In this document: positions 14,837 through 23,532 of the stretch, one piece after another
Layout of the letters: the number at the start of each line of letters is the position of its first letter
Numbering within the stretch: the first letter of the stretch is position 1
NCBI GenBank assembly: GCA_040905185.1
Contig: JBBDRZ010000007.1
Coordinates: 558,001 to 622,000, forward strand
DNA length: 64,000 nucleotides
Direction of reading: 5' to 3'
Source: DASTEQ01 sp040905185
Lineage (GTDB): Bacteria; Chloroflexota; Limnocylindria; QHBO01
Notes under the pieces: generated by a model
Database searches by the model: none
What the model was told of the DNA's origin: nothing
What the model saw: only the letters and a program-made list of their open reading frames with translations
Position numbers and translations under genes: made by a program

Positions 14837-15637
14837 ATGCGACGCCTCCGGTTGAGGTATCCGGGTACGTGCGTCCGTTGCGGGACCTCGCTCGCCGCAG
14901 GCGCGGACGCCCTATATGACCGCGTCCAGAAGTCGGTTCAGTGCGTTTCGTGTCCTATCGAGGACGGTCCTGGAACGGCGACCTTCGACACTGGCGTGGC
15001 AGGGGCGTCGGCCCAGCGAGAATACGAGCGAAGGGTTGCGGGCCGCGAGACGCGTGTCAAAGGGCGATTCGGCCGTCGACTCGGCGGCGCGATCCTTGCG
15101 CTATCCGACGACCCGCAGTCCACGAGAGCCTGGGCGCGAGGCTCTGAAGGAGAGCAGGAACTGGCCAATGCACTCGCCGGCGTTGAGGGCATTCGCGTCC
15201 TTCACGATCGCCGCGTTCCTGGCACGAGGGGAAACATCGATCACATCGTCATCGCTCCCGGCGGCGTCTTCGTGATCGATGCCAAGCGCTACGAGGGGAC
15301 GATTCGGGTTCGCGACGTCGGCGGCTTGTTCAAGCGCGACGAGCGCCTATACGTGGGCCGTCGTGACTGCTCGCGGCTCGCTGAGAACATGAACTGGCAG
15401 GTCGAAGCGGTTGAGCACGCTTTGGCGTCGGTGGAACCAAAGCCACCGCCCATCACACCGGTTCTCTGCTTCGTCCGCGGAGAATGGCCCTTGCTCCTCC
15501 CGCCTAACTCCTATAACGGCGTGCGGCTCGAAGGCACCCGCTCCATTACGAAGCTTGTGCTGACTGACCAGTTGCTGGACGCGCTGGCGATCAGGCGTGT
15601 AACGGAGGTTCTGTCCAGGCACCTGCCACCAAAGTAG
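14837..15637 (+). CDS. NERD (nuclease-related) domain protein with N-terminal zinc ribbon
   Basis: 266 residues. Two Cys pairs near the N-terminus ('CVRCGTSL' and 'CVSCPIED') form a probable zinc ribbon. From about residue 100 the NERD pattern is clear: 'GSEGEQELANALAGVEGIRV', 'HDRRVPGTRGNIDHIVIAPG' and 'VFVIDAKRYEGTI', with the Asp...(Asp)xLys set of PD-(D/E)xK-like nucleases (Asp in NIDH, DAK). A cytosolic DNA-directed role is plausible. It stands alone between two candidate defence cassettes, on the opposite strand to the 1265-aa pair. Confidence 0.88.
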   Translation: MRRLRLRYPGTCVRCGTSLAAGADALYDRVQKSVQCVSCPIEDGPGTATFDTGVAGASAQREYERRVAGRETRVKGRFGRRLGGAILALSDDPQSTRAWARGSEGEQELANALAGVEGIRVLHDRRVPGTRGNIDHIVIAPGGVFVIDAKRYEGTIRVRDVGGLFKRDERLYVGRRDCSRLAENMNWQVEAVEHALASVEPKPPPITPVLCFVRGEWPLLLPPNSYNGVRLEGTRSITKLVLTDQLLDALAIRRVTEVLSRHLPPK

Positions 15638-15699
15638 CGAGCGCATGCAGACGTGACCGATCCGCGTCGTTTGTCCCAGCCCGCGGAGGCGGGCTCCCC

Positions 15700-15999
15700 A
15701 TCGGCGCAGCGGGATTGCGCCGCCGGCCCGCTCACGGTGATGAGCCGATCCACCACCTCCGGGTGGGCGAACGCGGTCTCCCAGGCGATCAGGCCGCCCC
15801 AGTCATGGCCGACCAGGTCTGCCTTCCGCTCGCCGAGGGCCTCGATCAGGGCGGCGACGTCATCGCCCAGGATGCGGAGCCGATAGTCTCCGATGCGGGT
15901 CGGCCGGCTGGTCTGGCCAATGCCGCGTAGGTCCGGAGCGACGGCCCGGTAGCCGCGCTCCACGAGCGCCGGCAGAACGTGCCGCCACATGATCAACAT
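15700..15999 (-). pseudogene. alpha/beta hydrolase fragment (epoxide-hydrolase-like), middle part
   Basis: Minus-strand reading: 'MWRHVLPALVERGYRAVAPD', 'LRGIGQTSRPTR', nucleophile elbow 'ADLVGHDWGGLIAWETAFAH' and 'VVDRLITVSGPAA'. It lacks the N-terminal strands (HGFP motif) and everything after about 100 residues; downstream it becomes antisense to the NERD gene. Broken on both sides. A further hydrolase N-terminus lies at 17600-17762. Confidence 0.75.
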
Positions 16000-16111
16000 T
16001 TACGACCCGGATGCGCCCTGTCCAGCCCAGGCGCCTGTGCGTACTTCTCGCGCTCGTGGGATTGGGGGCCGAGGGCGATCCGATACCGATTCAGGCGACG
16101 GCGACACTTCG

Positions 16112-16130
16112 GTGACACCTAAGCTGTCGC
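16112..16130. promoter_or_regulatory. shared island dyad, site 4 (301-aa/membrane cassette)
   Basis: GTGACA-CCTAAGC-TGTCGC, one arm mismatch, 38 bases ahead of the ATG at 16169. The centre offers TAAGCT as a possible -10 box for the plus-strand cassette. Confidence 0.55.
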
Positions 16131-16168
16131 GAGAATCCGCGATCGTTCATCGCGATGAGGGGTGGAGT

Positions 16169-17074
16169 ATGGCCAGGCGACCTGAAGCGGGACTTGAGCG
16201 TCGGATTCAGTTCTTCCGTCTGTATCGGCAAACCGAGGACGTCGCGAATCCCGCGCCCGTCCAATTATCGGATTTCGCTGCGCGTTTGGACGCCCTGGCG
16301 GCGTCCCCAGATCGATACCTGGACGACGGAAACAGAATCACATGCTGCTGGGCTGACCAGGAGATACCAGCCCATGTTCGCCTCGGAGATGTCAGACGGA
16401 CGGAACTTCCTCAAGTTGAACGGAACGGGAGGCTTAGTGCGCTGCACATTGCCCGCGACGCGGGGCTGGCGGAGCAGATCCACGTTGTTGGCTTTGATCG
16501 GGGAATCCTCGGCTCAGACTTCAACTTCTATGGTCCCCGAATCGGACGGCTGGCCGATCTCATCACGGCCAAGCTCGGCGAAGCTGTCTTCATCCGCCAA
16601 CTCGTTCGGTCAGACGTCCTTCGCCGGTTGGACTCCGTCGGTGAGGTCAGGCTCTTGAGGATGAAGATCGACCGTGAGCTCGTGCCCACTGTGCGGGCCG
16701 TCGACCGGTCACTCGCGGAGGCCTTCGACGCCGCCTTCCGTGCGGCCGAACCCGGCCAAGTCGAGCTTGTCCTACGGCCTCGGCCCTACGAGAGGGGCGG
16801 CTCGCTCGTAGAGGGCATGATCCAGCGTGTCCGCCGTCTGGCTGGCAACAGCGACATTAGGAGCGGTGCCAGGTCGTTCGAAATTGAAACCTACTCAGAT
16901 GGGGCCCGCGAGAGTATCGACATCCTCGCCGAACAGATTGCGGTCACGAAGCGCATACGCCGGCGGTCTCCGCGCTCGCGGGCCCTTGATTCCGCAGGTG
17001 CCTACGCTGCCATCCATCAGGCGTACCAGGAGAGCGCGGACGAGATCCAGACCGCAGCCGCGGTCGGCGTCTGA
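16169..17074 (+). CDS. 301-aa cytosolic protein of unknown function (first gene of a two-gene cassette)
   Basis: Start at ATG 16169, preceded by GATGAGGGGTGGAG (ribosome site); an upstream in-frame ATG at 15989 would run through the dyad and is rejected. Not confidently recognised. Visible: 'RIQFFRLYRQTEDVANPAPV', 'LSDFAARLDALAASPDRYLD', 'RTELPQVERNGRLSALHIAR', 'LAEQIHVVGFDRGILGSDFN' and 'FYGPRIGRLADLI'. The layout recalls uncharacterised DUF6731-like proteins, but that is a weak memory. No membrane segment. The next gene, starting two bases after the stop, is a four-helix membrane protein, so a sensor-plus-membrane-effector arrangement is plausible. Confidence 0.65.
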   Translation: MARRPEAGLERRIQFFRLYRQTEDVANPAPVQLSDFAARLDALAASPDRYLDDGNRITCCWADQEIPAHVRLGDVRRTELPQVERNGRLSALHIARDAGLAEQIHVVGFDRGILGSDFNFYGPRIGRLADLITAKLGEAVFIRQLVRSDVLRRLDSVGEVRLLRMKIDRELVPTVRAVDRSLAEAFDAAFRAAEPGQVELVLRPRPYERGGSLVEGMIQRVRRLAGNSDIRSGARSFEIETYSDGARESIDILAEQIAVTKRIRRRSPRSRALDSAGAYAAIHQAYQESADEIQTAAAVGV

Positions 17075-17075
17075 G

Positions 17076-17588
17076 ATGCGCAACCTCCTCCGGACCTACT
17101 GGGAACCGCACTTTCTTCGCAACGAAGCGCTGGTCGGCGGCGCAGTCGGCGTGGGGCTTGTACTCGTCGAGGTCACCTTCGGCAACTCGTTGGTCGATCA
17201 GATCTTGCCTCGAGACCGTTCGACTATCTGGACTTCCCTTGCTGCTGTCGCCGGATCTCTGCTTGGCTTCGAATTGGCTGCCGCTGCGATTATCGTGTCA
17301 GTGTCCGACAGCCCATCCATGCGGCGCCTTCGTGCAAGCACCCAATATCCCGTGCTTTGGCAGGTCTTCGTCTCCGCTACCAAATGGCTAGGCACCGTGA
17401 CGGTTTCCGCGCTCACTCTGCTCGTACTGGACGTCGGACACGCGGCCACGAGACCGGGGCTCTATGTCGCCCTTGTTTGCGTGGTTACCGCCACCCTCCG
17501 CGTCGCTCGGTCCATCTGGGCTCTTGATAGGTCCCTACGCCTTATTGCAGGACGCGACATGAGGGTTGACAGTGCCCAGGACGGCTAG
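17076..17588 (+). CDS. four-helix membrane protein (second gene of the cassette)
   Basis: 170 residues from ATG 17076 (TGA-G-ATG junction with the previous gene). Four hydrophobic segments: about residues 18-37 ('LVGGAVGVGLVLVEVTFG'), 52-76 ('LAAVAGSLLGFELAAAAIIV'), 102-121 ('WLGTVTVSALTLLVLDVG') and 128-150 ('LYVALVCVVTATLRVARSI'). Short loops, no enzyme motif. Small membrane proteins paired with a cytosolic partner act as membrane-disrupting effectors in several defence systems; that role is inferred here. Confidence 0.7.
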   Translation: MRNLLRTYWEPHFLRNEALVGGAVGVGLVLVEVTFGNSLVDQILPRDRSTIWTSLAAVAGSLLGFELAAAAIIVSVSDSPSMRRLRASTQYPVLWQVFVSATKWLGTVTVSALTLLVLDVGHAATRPGLYVALVCVVTATLRVARSIWALDRSLRLIAGRDMRVDSAQDG

Positions 17589-17599
17589 TGGGAGGTTGC

Positions 17600-17762
17600 C
17601 CGGTTAGCGCTTCCAGCGGCCCGATAGCCCCGCTCGGCGAGCGCCGACAGGATGCGCCTCGACATGACCGAGAACTGTGGGAAGCCGTGCAGGAGGATCA
17701 GCGGCCCGTCGCCATCGGCTCGATGCGGAACCGAATCCGATTTGCTTCGACGATCTGTGTGC
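17600..17762 (-). pseudogene. alpha/beta hydrolase N-terminal fragment
   Basis: Minus-strand reading shows 'IVEANRIRFRIEPMA', then after a frame change 'DGDGPLILLHGFPQFSVMSR' and 'RILSALAERGYRAAG', the start of an epoxide-hydrolase-like protein. Its end (SALAERGYRA) overlaps in content with the beginning of the fragment at 15999 (PALVERGYRA), so these come from two related genes or a partial duplication. The two fragments flank the 16169-17588 cassette. Confidence 0.65.
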
Positions 17763-17891
17763 CCGCTACGACCTGACGCCCGCGAGAGCGCGCCTCGCCT
17801 TCATCAGACTTTGGTCATCACCTGTCCGTGACATCCGACTGGCCGGAGCACGCGGTATGGTTGCTGTACAGGGAGGAAGCCTCCGAGCCTG

Positions 17892-20800
17892 ATGCCCGGC
17901 ACGGTCATTGAGAATCCGATCCTCAACTCGCCGTACGGCGAGCCGACGCGCCATTTTCGGTTCGACGTGGACGGCATCACCAGCGAGATTGTCGACGGGC
18001 GTCGAAGCAGCACCTACTTCGTCCCGATCGCCCAGCCCAAGCGCAAGGTCGCCAAGGCCGGCGCCGAACCTCCGGCCGAACAGATGCCGCTTCCCGGCAA
18101 CTGGACGTCGGAGCAGATGCAGGAAAACGCCACCATCAACCGCGTCCGGACGCACATCGTAGCCTGGCGGAAGGCGGGTTGGCCGGGCGTCACCGCCACG
18201 ACCCGAGACCTGCTCACCTACTGGACCGATGAGGATCGTCTCAAGCCCCTCTTCTTCTGCCAGATCGAGGCGCTCGAGACAGCCATCTTCATCACTGAGG
18301 TGGCCGGGAAGAGCGAGCCATGGATCGACAACCTCCTGCGGGAGGAGGCCACCAAGAAGAGCGGCGGGCTGTACCGCGTCGCCTTCAAGATGGCCACCGG
18401 GTCGGGCAAGACGGTGGTCATGGCCATGCTCATCGCCTGGCAGGCGCTGAACAAGCTGAACAACCCGATGGACGCGCGGTTCTCGGACACCTTCCTGGTC
18501 GTCACGCCGGGCATCACCATCCGCGACCGGCTGCGGGTCCTCAAGCCGAACGCCCCCGACAACTACTACGAGGAACGCGATCTCCTGCCGCGCGACCTGT
18601 TCAATCGACTGCAGGCGGCGACGGTGGTCATCACCAACTACCACCAGCTGATTCGTCGTGACAAGTTCGAGGGTGCCTCGCTGACCAAGAAGGTCGTCAT
18701 CGGGCCTGACGGCGACAAGGATCGCTTCCTCGAGACCGAAGGTGAAATGGTCCGCCGCGTTCTGCGCGGGATCGGCAATCGCCAGAACATCGTCGTCCTC
18801 AATGACGAGGCACATCACTGCTACCAGGCGGCGCCTGCGGGTTCCCAGGACGAGGGAGTGAAGCTCACCGGCGACGAGAAGCGGGAAGCCGAAGAGGCGA
18901 ACAAGGCGGCCCATGTCTGGCTGAACGGTCTGCGGGCGGTTCAGAAGAAGGTGCGGATCCGCGCGGTCTTTGACCTGTCCGCCACTCCGTTCTTCCTCAG
19001 CGGCTCTGGCTACAAGGAGGGGACGCTGTTCCCCTGGGTGGTGTCGGACTTCAGCCTGATCGACGCCATTGAGTCCGGGATCGTGAAGATCCCCCGGGTC
19101 CCCACCGCTGACGACGTTATGGAGGGCGACCTCCCGACATTCCGCAACCTGTGGGTCCGCATCCGGGACGAGCTGCCGAAGCGTGGACGTGATGTCACGG
19201 AAGCGGCCGTGGATCCAAGGCTTCCGAAGGAGCTCGAGGCGGCCCTCCTGCACCTCTACAACAACTACGAGAAGTCGTTCGCGCTCTGGGACGCGGCCAC
19301 CGAACGCGGCTCACCGCCGGTGTTCATCGTGGTCTGCTCGAACACCACGGTCAGCAAAATGGTGTACGACTGGATCGCCGGCTATCCACAGACCGATGCC
19401 GCCGGCAACACCACGATCCGAACCGGCAACCTGCCGCTGTTCTCGAATGCGAGCGAGGGTGCCTGGGTCGACCAGCCCAACACCTTGCTGATTGACTCCG
19501 CCCAGCTCGAAGCGGGCGAGGCGATGGACGCCAACTTCAAGAAGATCGCCGCGGCCGAGATCGCCGAGTTCAAGGCCGAGCTCCGCCTCCGTGGCGGCAA
19601 CCCCGACGAGGTGACCGATGAGGACCTCCTGCGCGAGGTCATGACGACCATCGGCAAGAAGGGGAAGCTGGGCGAGCAGATCCGCTGCGTCGTCAGCGTC
19701 TCGATGCTAACCGAGGGCTGGGATGCAACCACGGTGACCCACATCCTCGGCGTCCGCGCATTTGGGACCCAGCTGCTATGCGAGCAGGTGGTGGGCCGCG
19801 GGCTACGACGGATCAGCTACGAACCGAATGCCAGCGGCATGTTCGACCCGGAGTACGCCGAGGTGTTCGGCGTTCCGTTCAGCTTCATCCCAACCGTCGG
19901 CAGCGGCAGAATCCCTGAACCCAAGCCCGTCCACCGGGTGTTTGCCCTCCCCGATCGCGGCGAATACGAGATCAGCTTCCCGCGGGTCATCGGTTACCGG
20001 TGGGACATGCCCACCGAACACCTGGTCGCAACCTTCGCGCCCGAGCTCACCCTGACGCTGTCGACCGATGAGGTCCCGCTCCACGTTGAGCTCGACCCAA
20101 TCGTTGGGGAGTCCATCCAGACGACGCTCGACGAGCTGAAGAAGCACCGCCGTCAGCAGGTGGCGTTTACCCTGGCCAAGCGGGTGGTCGAGGGGTACCT
20201 CCTCGACGCAGACTCCCGACCCAAGCCTTGGCTGTTCCCGCAGGTCCTGCCCATCGTCGAGCGGTGGATGGACGAATGCGTGATCCGCAAGGGCGGCGCA
20301 TTCGATCAGATGCTGATGATCACTCAGTACAGCCACGCGGCGGCGGAGAGGATCCAGAGCGCCATCGTCCGCGGGACGCAGGGAGACAAGCGTCTCCTGC
20401 CGATCCTACGCCCGTACGACGCCATCGGCTCAACCGCGGAGGTGGACTTCCAGACCACCAAGACGGTGTACGCGACGGCCAAGAGCCACCTCAACTACTG
20501 CGTCGAGGACTCGGGCTGGGAGTCGAAGGTGGCGTACACCCTCGACCGCCTGGATGAGGTGCTCGCGTGGTTCAAGAACCCGGGCGTGCTCCGGATCCCG
20601 TACACCCACGAGGGCGCCCAGGGCCAGTACATCCCCGACTTCGTCGTGCGGATCGGCGCCGCCGATCAGGATCCGATCAACCTCCTGATCGAGGTCACCG
20701 GCGAGCGGAAGAAGGACAAGGTTGCCAAGACCGATTCCGCCGCGACCTACTGGGTGCCGGCCGTCAGCAACCTGCGCGAGTTCGGCCGCTGGGCATTCAC

Positions 20801-20894
20801 CGAGATCACCGACCCGGCCGAAGCGGCCGACCTCATCGCCGTCACCATCCAGGAAATCGTCGAGGCTAAGGGAGGAGTAACGAGTGGCGCGTAA
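17892..20894 (+). CDS. restriction endonuclease subunit with DEAD/DEAH helicase (type III Res-like, BPTD_3080 family)
   Basis: 1000 residues. Helicase motifs: Walker A 'ATGSGKT' (about 168-174), 'NDEAHHCY' (DEAH, 305-308), 'SATPFF' and motif VI region 'QVVGRGLRR'. C-terminal nuclease segment: 'YIPDFVVRIG' (Asp916) and 'LLIEVTGERKKDK' (Glu934), where Thr stands at the textbook Lys position. My recollection is that the BPTD_3080-type family commonly reads EVTGE here. Partner of the methyltransferase that overlaps its 3' end by 11 bases. Together they would cut unmodified invading DNA after ATP-driven movement. Confidence 0.88.
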   Translation: MPGTVIENPILNSPYGEPTRHFRFDVDGITSEIVDGRRSSTYFVPIAQPKRKVAKAGAEPPAEQMPLPGNWTSEQMQENATINRVRTHIVAWRKAGWPGVTATTRDLLTYWTDEDRLKPLFFCQIEALETAIFITEVAGKSEPWIDNLLREEATKKSGGLYRVAFKMATGSGKTVVMAMLIAWQALNKLNNPMDARFSDTFLVVTPGITIRDRLRVLKPNAPDNYYEERDLLPRDLFNRLQAATVVITNYHQLIRRDKFEGASLTKKVVIGPDGDKDRFLETEGEMVRRVLRGIGNRQNIVVLNDEAHHCYQAAPAGSQDEGVKLTGDEKREAEEANKAAHVWLNGLRAVQKKVRIRAVFDLSATPFFLSGSGYKEGTLFPWVVSDFSLIDAIESGIVKIPRVPTADDVMEGDLPTFRNLWVRIRDELPKRGRDVTEAAVDPRLPKELEAALLHLYNNYEKSFALWDAATERGSPPVFIVVCSNTTVSKMVYDWIAGYPQTDAAGNTTIRTGNLPLFSNASEGAWVDQPNTLLIDSAQLEAGEAMDANFKKIAAAEIAEFKAELRLRGGNPDEVTDEDLLREVMTTIGKKGKLGEQIRCVVSVSMLTEGWDATTVTHILGVRAFGTQLLCEQVVGRGLRRISYEPNASGMFDPEYAEVFGVPFSFIPTVGSGRIPEPKPVHRVFALPDRGEYEISFPRVIGYRWDMPTEHLVATFAPELTLTLSTDEVPLHVELDPIVGESIQTTLDELKKHRRQQVAFTLAKRVVEGYLLDADSRPKPWLFPQVLPIVERWMDECVIRKGGAFDQMLMITQYSHAAAERIQSAIVRGTQGDKRLLPILRPYDAIGSTAEVDFQTTKTVYATAKSHLNYCVEDSGWESKVAYTLDRLDEVLAWFKNPGVLRIPYTHEGAQGQYIPDFVVRIGAADQDPINLLIEVTGERKKDKVAKTDSAATYWVPAVSNLREFGRWAFTEITDPAEAADLIAVTIQEIVEAKGGVTSGA

Positions 20895-23481
20895 GACTGG
20901 CCCGGCCAAACCCCCGACGAAGGTTGACCACACCCGCCACCCCGGGGACCAGCGCGCGAACATTCCCACCTCTGAGCTCGAGGCGTTCGCGGCCGCGGAC
21001 GAGAAGGAACCGAAGAGAGTGCTTTACCCGCGCGACCCCAGCCTTGACCCGCAGCTCGTCTGGAAGGGCAAGGACGAACAGGACGCGCATCCGCTGGAGG
21101 TGCCATCGGTCCCGGTCTACATCCAGGAGCACGTCAGCCCGCAGGCGCTAATCGAGGACTTGCGCGCCACATCAGCGGCCCGCCACGAGCAACAGCTCGA
21201 CCTGTTCGGCGACTTCAACGGGATGGAGCTGGAAGAGCGCGTCGAGTTCTACCAGCACCAGATGAGGTGGACGAACCGAATGATCCTGGGCGACTCGCTC
21301 CTGGTCATGACGAGCCTCGCCGAAAAGGAGGGCCTCAAGGGCCAGGTTCAGACGATCTATGTCGACCCGCCGTACGGGATCAAGTTCGGCTCGAACTGGC
21401 AGGTTTCGACTCGCAAGCGTGACGTCCGCGACGGCAAGGACACCGACCTGACGCGCCAGCCCGAGCAGGTCCGCGCCTATCGCGACACTTGGGAGCTCGG
21501 AATCCACTCCTACCTGGCGTATATGCGCGACCGGCTCCTCGTCGCTCGTGAGCTCCTCGCTGAAACAGGGTCGATCTTCGTCCAGATAGGCGACGAGAAC
21601 GTCCACCTAGTACGTGCGATCTTGGATGAGGTGTTCGGTGCCCCAAACGCGCTTGTCACAATAGTCGTCAAAAAGAAGTCAGTGACAATGGTGACCGACC
21701 CAATCAACGACTACCTGCTCTGGTACGCAAAGGACCGGGACAACGTTAGAACCCGACGCCTCACCGAGCCGAAGGACCCATTGTCAGAGCGCGCACGATA
21801 TCGCCATGCCCTTCTGCCGGACGGTTCAGTCCAGCGGACCGCCGAACTGACCGCAGAACAGCTCGCGAGTCAATCAATCCGAGTGTTTTCTGATGACTAT
21901 CCGCTGGTTAGCCAGGACCCGAGCGCAACGAGGAGCGAGCCATTTGTGCTGGAAGGGCAGGCACTGGTGCCTGGGGCAGATCGACACTGGACGTATGACC
22001 CAGAAGTGGGGATGAGGCGCCTAGCGCTAGCCGGACGCCTCCGAGCAGCCCGTAACACTGCCCGCGGGCTCGTCTACTTCGACGATTTCGGTCGCAGCCC
22101 GATCTCCAACATCTGGGACTTCCATGGCGAGCCGGAACCGGTCTATGTTGTGCAGACCAACCGAGGCATTCTGGAGCGATGCCTCCTCATGACGACCAAT
22201 CCGGGCGACCTCGTCCTCGATCCAACATGCGGCTCCGGGACGACGGCATATGTCGCTGAGGAGTTGGGGAGGCGATGGATCACGATCGACACGAGCCGAG
22301 TAGCACTCGCGCTCGCGCGCTCCCGCTTGATGGCCGCGAAGTACCCGTGGTACGTACTCGCGGATTCGGAAGCGGGCATCCGAAAGGAGGCCGACCTGAC
22401 TGGCCAGGCGCCGCCGAGCCCTATGCTGCCGACGACCGGCGACGTCCGCCGCGGGTTCGTGTACGAGCGCGTGCCGCACGTGACCCTGAAGTCGATCGCA
22501 CAGAACCCCGACATCCGCGAAGGCATGACGCACGAGGAGATTGAAGCCGCGATTGCCCGCCACGCGGAGACCGAAATCCTGTACGACCGCCCGTACGAAG
22601 ATCGCAAGGTCGTCCGTGTGTCAGGCCCGTTCACCGTCGAGAGCCTTTCGCCGCATCGGTCCATGCCCGCAGCTGGCGATGGTTCCACCGAGGACGGCAT
22701 CGAGCCGGTGGAGGATCAGGCGCGATTCATCGAGATGGTGCTCGCCAACCTGCGCAAGGCCGGTGTCCAGAACCAGATCAAGGACCAGCGCCTCGTCTTC
22801 GAGACTTTGGAGCGCTTCGCCGGTCGCGCGATCCAAGCCGAGGGCCTGTTTGATGAGGCCGGGGCGCGGAAGCGGGCGGCGGTCGTCATCGGTCCGCAAT
22901 ACGGCACGGTGGGGACCGAGCTGGTGCGGGAGGCCGCCAAGGAGGCGGCGGGCTGGTTCGACCTGCTGGTGATCTGCGGCTTCGCCTTTGACGATCGGGC
23001 CCAGGAGACCTCGTCGGTCGGCAACCTGCCCATCGTCTTCGCGCGGATGAACGCCGACCTCATCCTGGGCGACGACCTGAAGAAGACCGGCGCTGCCAAC
23101 CTATTCACCGTCTTCGGCCAGCCCGATATCGAGATCCGCACGATCGACGACGGCATGCTCCAGGCGGACATTCGCGGGATCGACGTCTACGACCCGACCA
23201 GCGGCGAGCTCCGGTCCGACTCACCCGACGAGATCGCCTGCTGGTTCATCGACACCGACTACAACGGTGAGTCGTTCTTCGTGCGGCACGCGTACTTCCC
23301 CGGCGGCGACCAGCCTTACGAGAAGCTCCAGCGGGCGCTGCGCGCGGATATCGACGAGGCAGCCTGGACATCGCTCTATTCGGCGACCTCGCGGCCGTTC
23401 CCGCGGCCGGCCTCAGGAAAGATCGCGGTGAAGGTCATCAACCATTACGGCGACGAGATCATGAAGGTCTACGAGGTCTGA
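20884..23481 (+). CDS. site-specific DNA (adenine-N6) methyltransferase, type III Mod-like
   Basis: 865 residues, GTG start behind AGGGAGGAG, overlapping the res gene. Motif IV 'YVDPPYG' (Asp161-Tyr164) precedes motif I 'LDPTCGSGTT' (Asp446), the beta-class order of type III Mod enzymes. The middle part between them would be the target-recognition region. The long C-terminal third (about 550-865) includes 'ILYDRPYEDRKVVRVSGPFT' and no motif I know. It is much longer than classic Mod proteins. Gene order res then mod is reversed relative to typical type III loci. Confidence 0.9.
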   Translation: MARKTGPAKPPTKVDHTRHPGDQRANIPTSELEAFAAADEKEPKRVLYPRDPSLDPQLVWKGKDEQDAHPLEVPSVPVYIQEHVSPQALIEDLRATSAARHEQQLDLFGDFNGMELEERVEFYQHQMRWTNRMILGDSLLVMTSLAEKEGLKGQVQTIYVDPPYGIKFGSNWQVSTRKRDVRDGKDTDLTRQPEQVRAYRDTWELGIHSYLAYMRDRLLVARELLAETGSIFVQIGDENVHLVRAILDEVFGAPNALVTIVVKKKSVTMVTDPINDYLLWYAKDRDNVRTRRLTEPKDPLSERARYRHALLPDGSVQRTAELTAEQLASQSIRVFSDDYPLVSQDPSATRSEPFVLEGQALVPGADRHWTYDPEVGMRRLALAGRLRAARNTARGLVYFDDFGRSPISNIWDFHGEPEPVYVVQTNRGILERCLLMTTNPGDLVLDPTCGSGTTAYVAEELGRRWITIDTSRVALALARSRLMAAKYPWYVLADSEAGIRKEADLTGQAPPSPMLPTTGDVRRGFVYERVPHVTLKSIAQNPDIREGMTHEEIEAAIARHAETEILYDRPYEDRKVVRVSGPFTVESLSPHRSMPAAGDGSTEDGIEPVEDQARFIEMVLANLRKAGVQNQIKDQRLVFETLERFAGRAIQAEGLFDEAGARKRAAVVIGPQYGTVGTELVREAAKEAAGWFDLLVICGFAFDDRAQETSSVGNLPIVFARMNADLILGDDLKKTGAANLFTVFGQPDIEIRTIDDGMLQADIRGIDVYDPTSGELRSDSPDEIACWFIDTDYNGESFFVRHAYFPGGDQPYEKLQRALRADIDEAAWTSLYSATSRPFPRPASGKIAVKVINHYGDEIMKVYEV

Positions 23482-23532
23482 CTGGGCCGCGGGACCCAGA
23501 CTGAGACAGCCTTCGAGTTTGCGGGAGGTGTG

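Noticed and set aside
17766..19253. 495-codon minus-strand frame inside the restriction gene
   Set aside because: It is antisense to clear helicase motifs and shows no domain; long open antisense frames are expected at this GC content.
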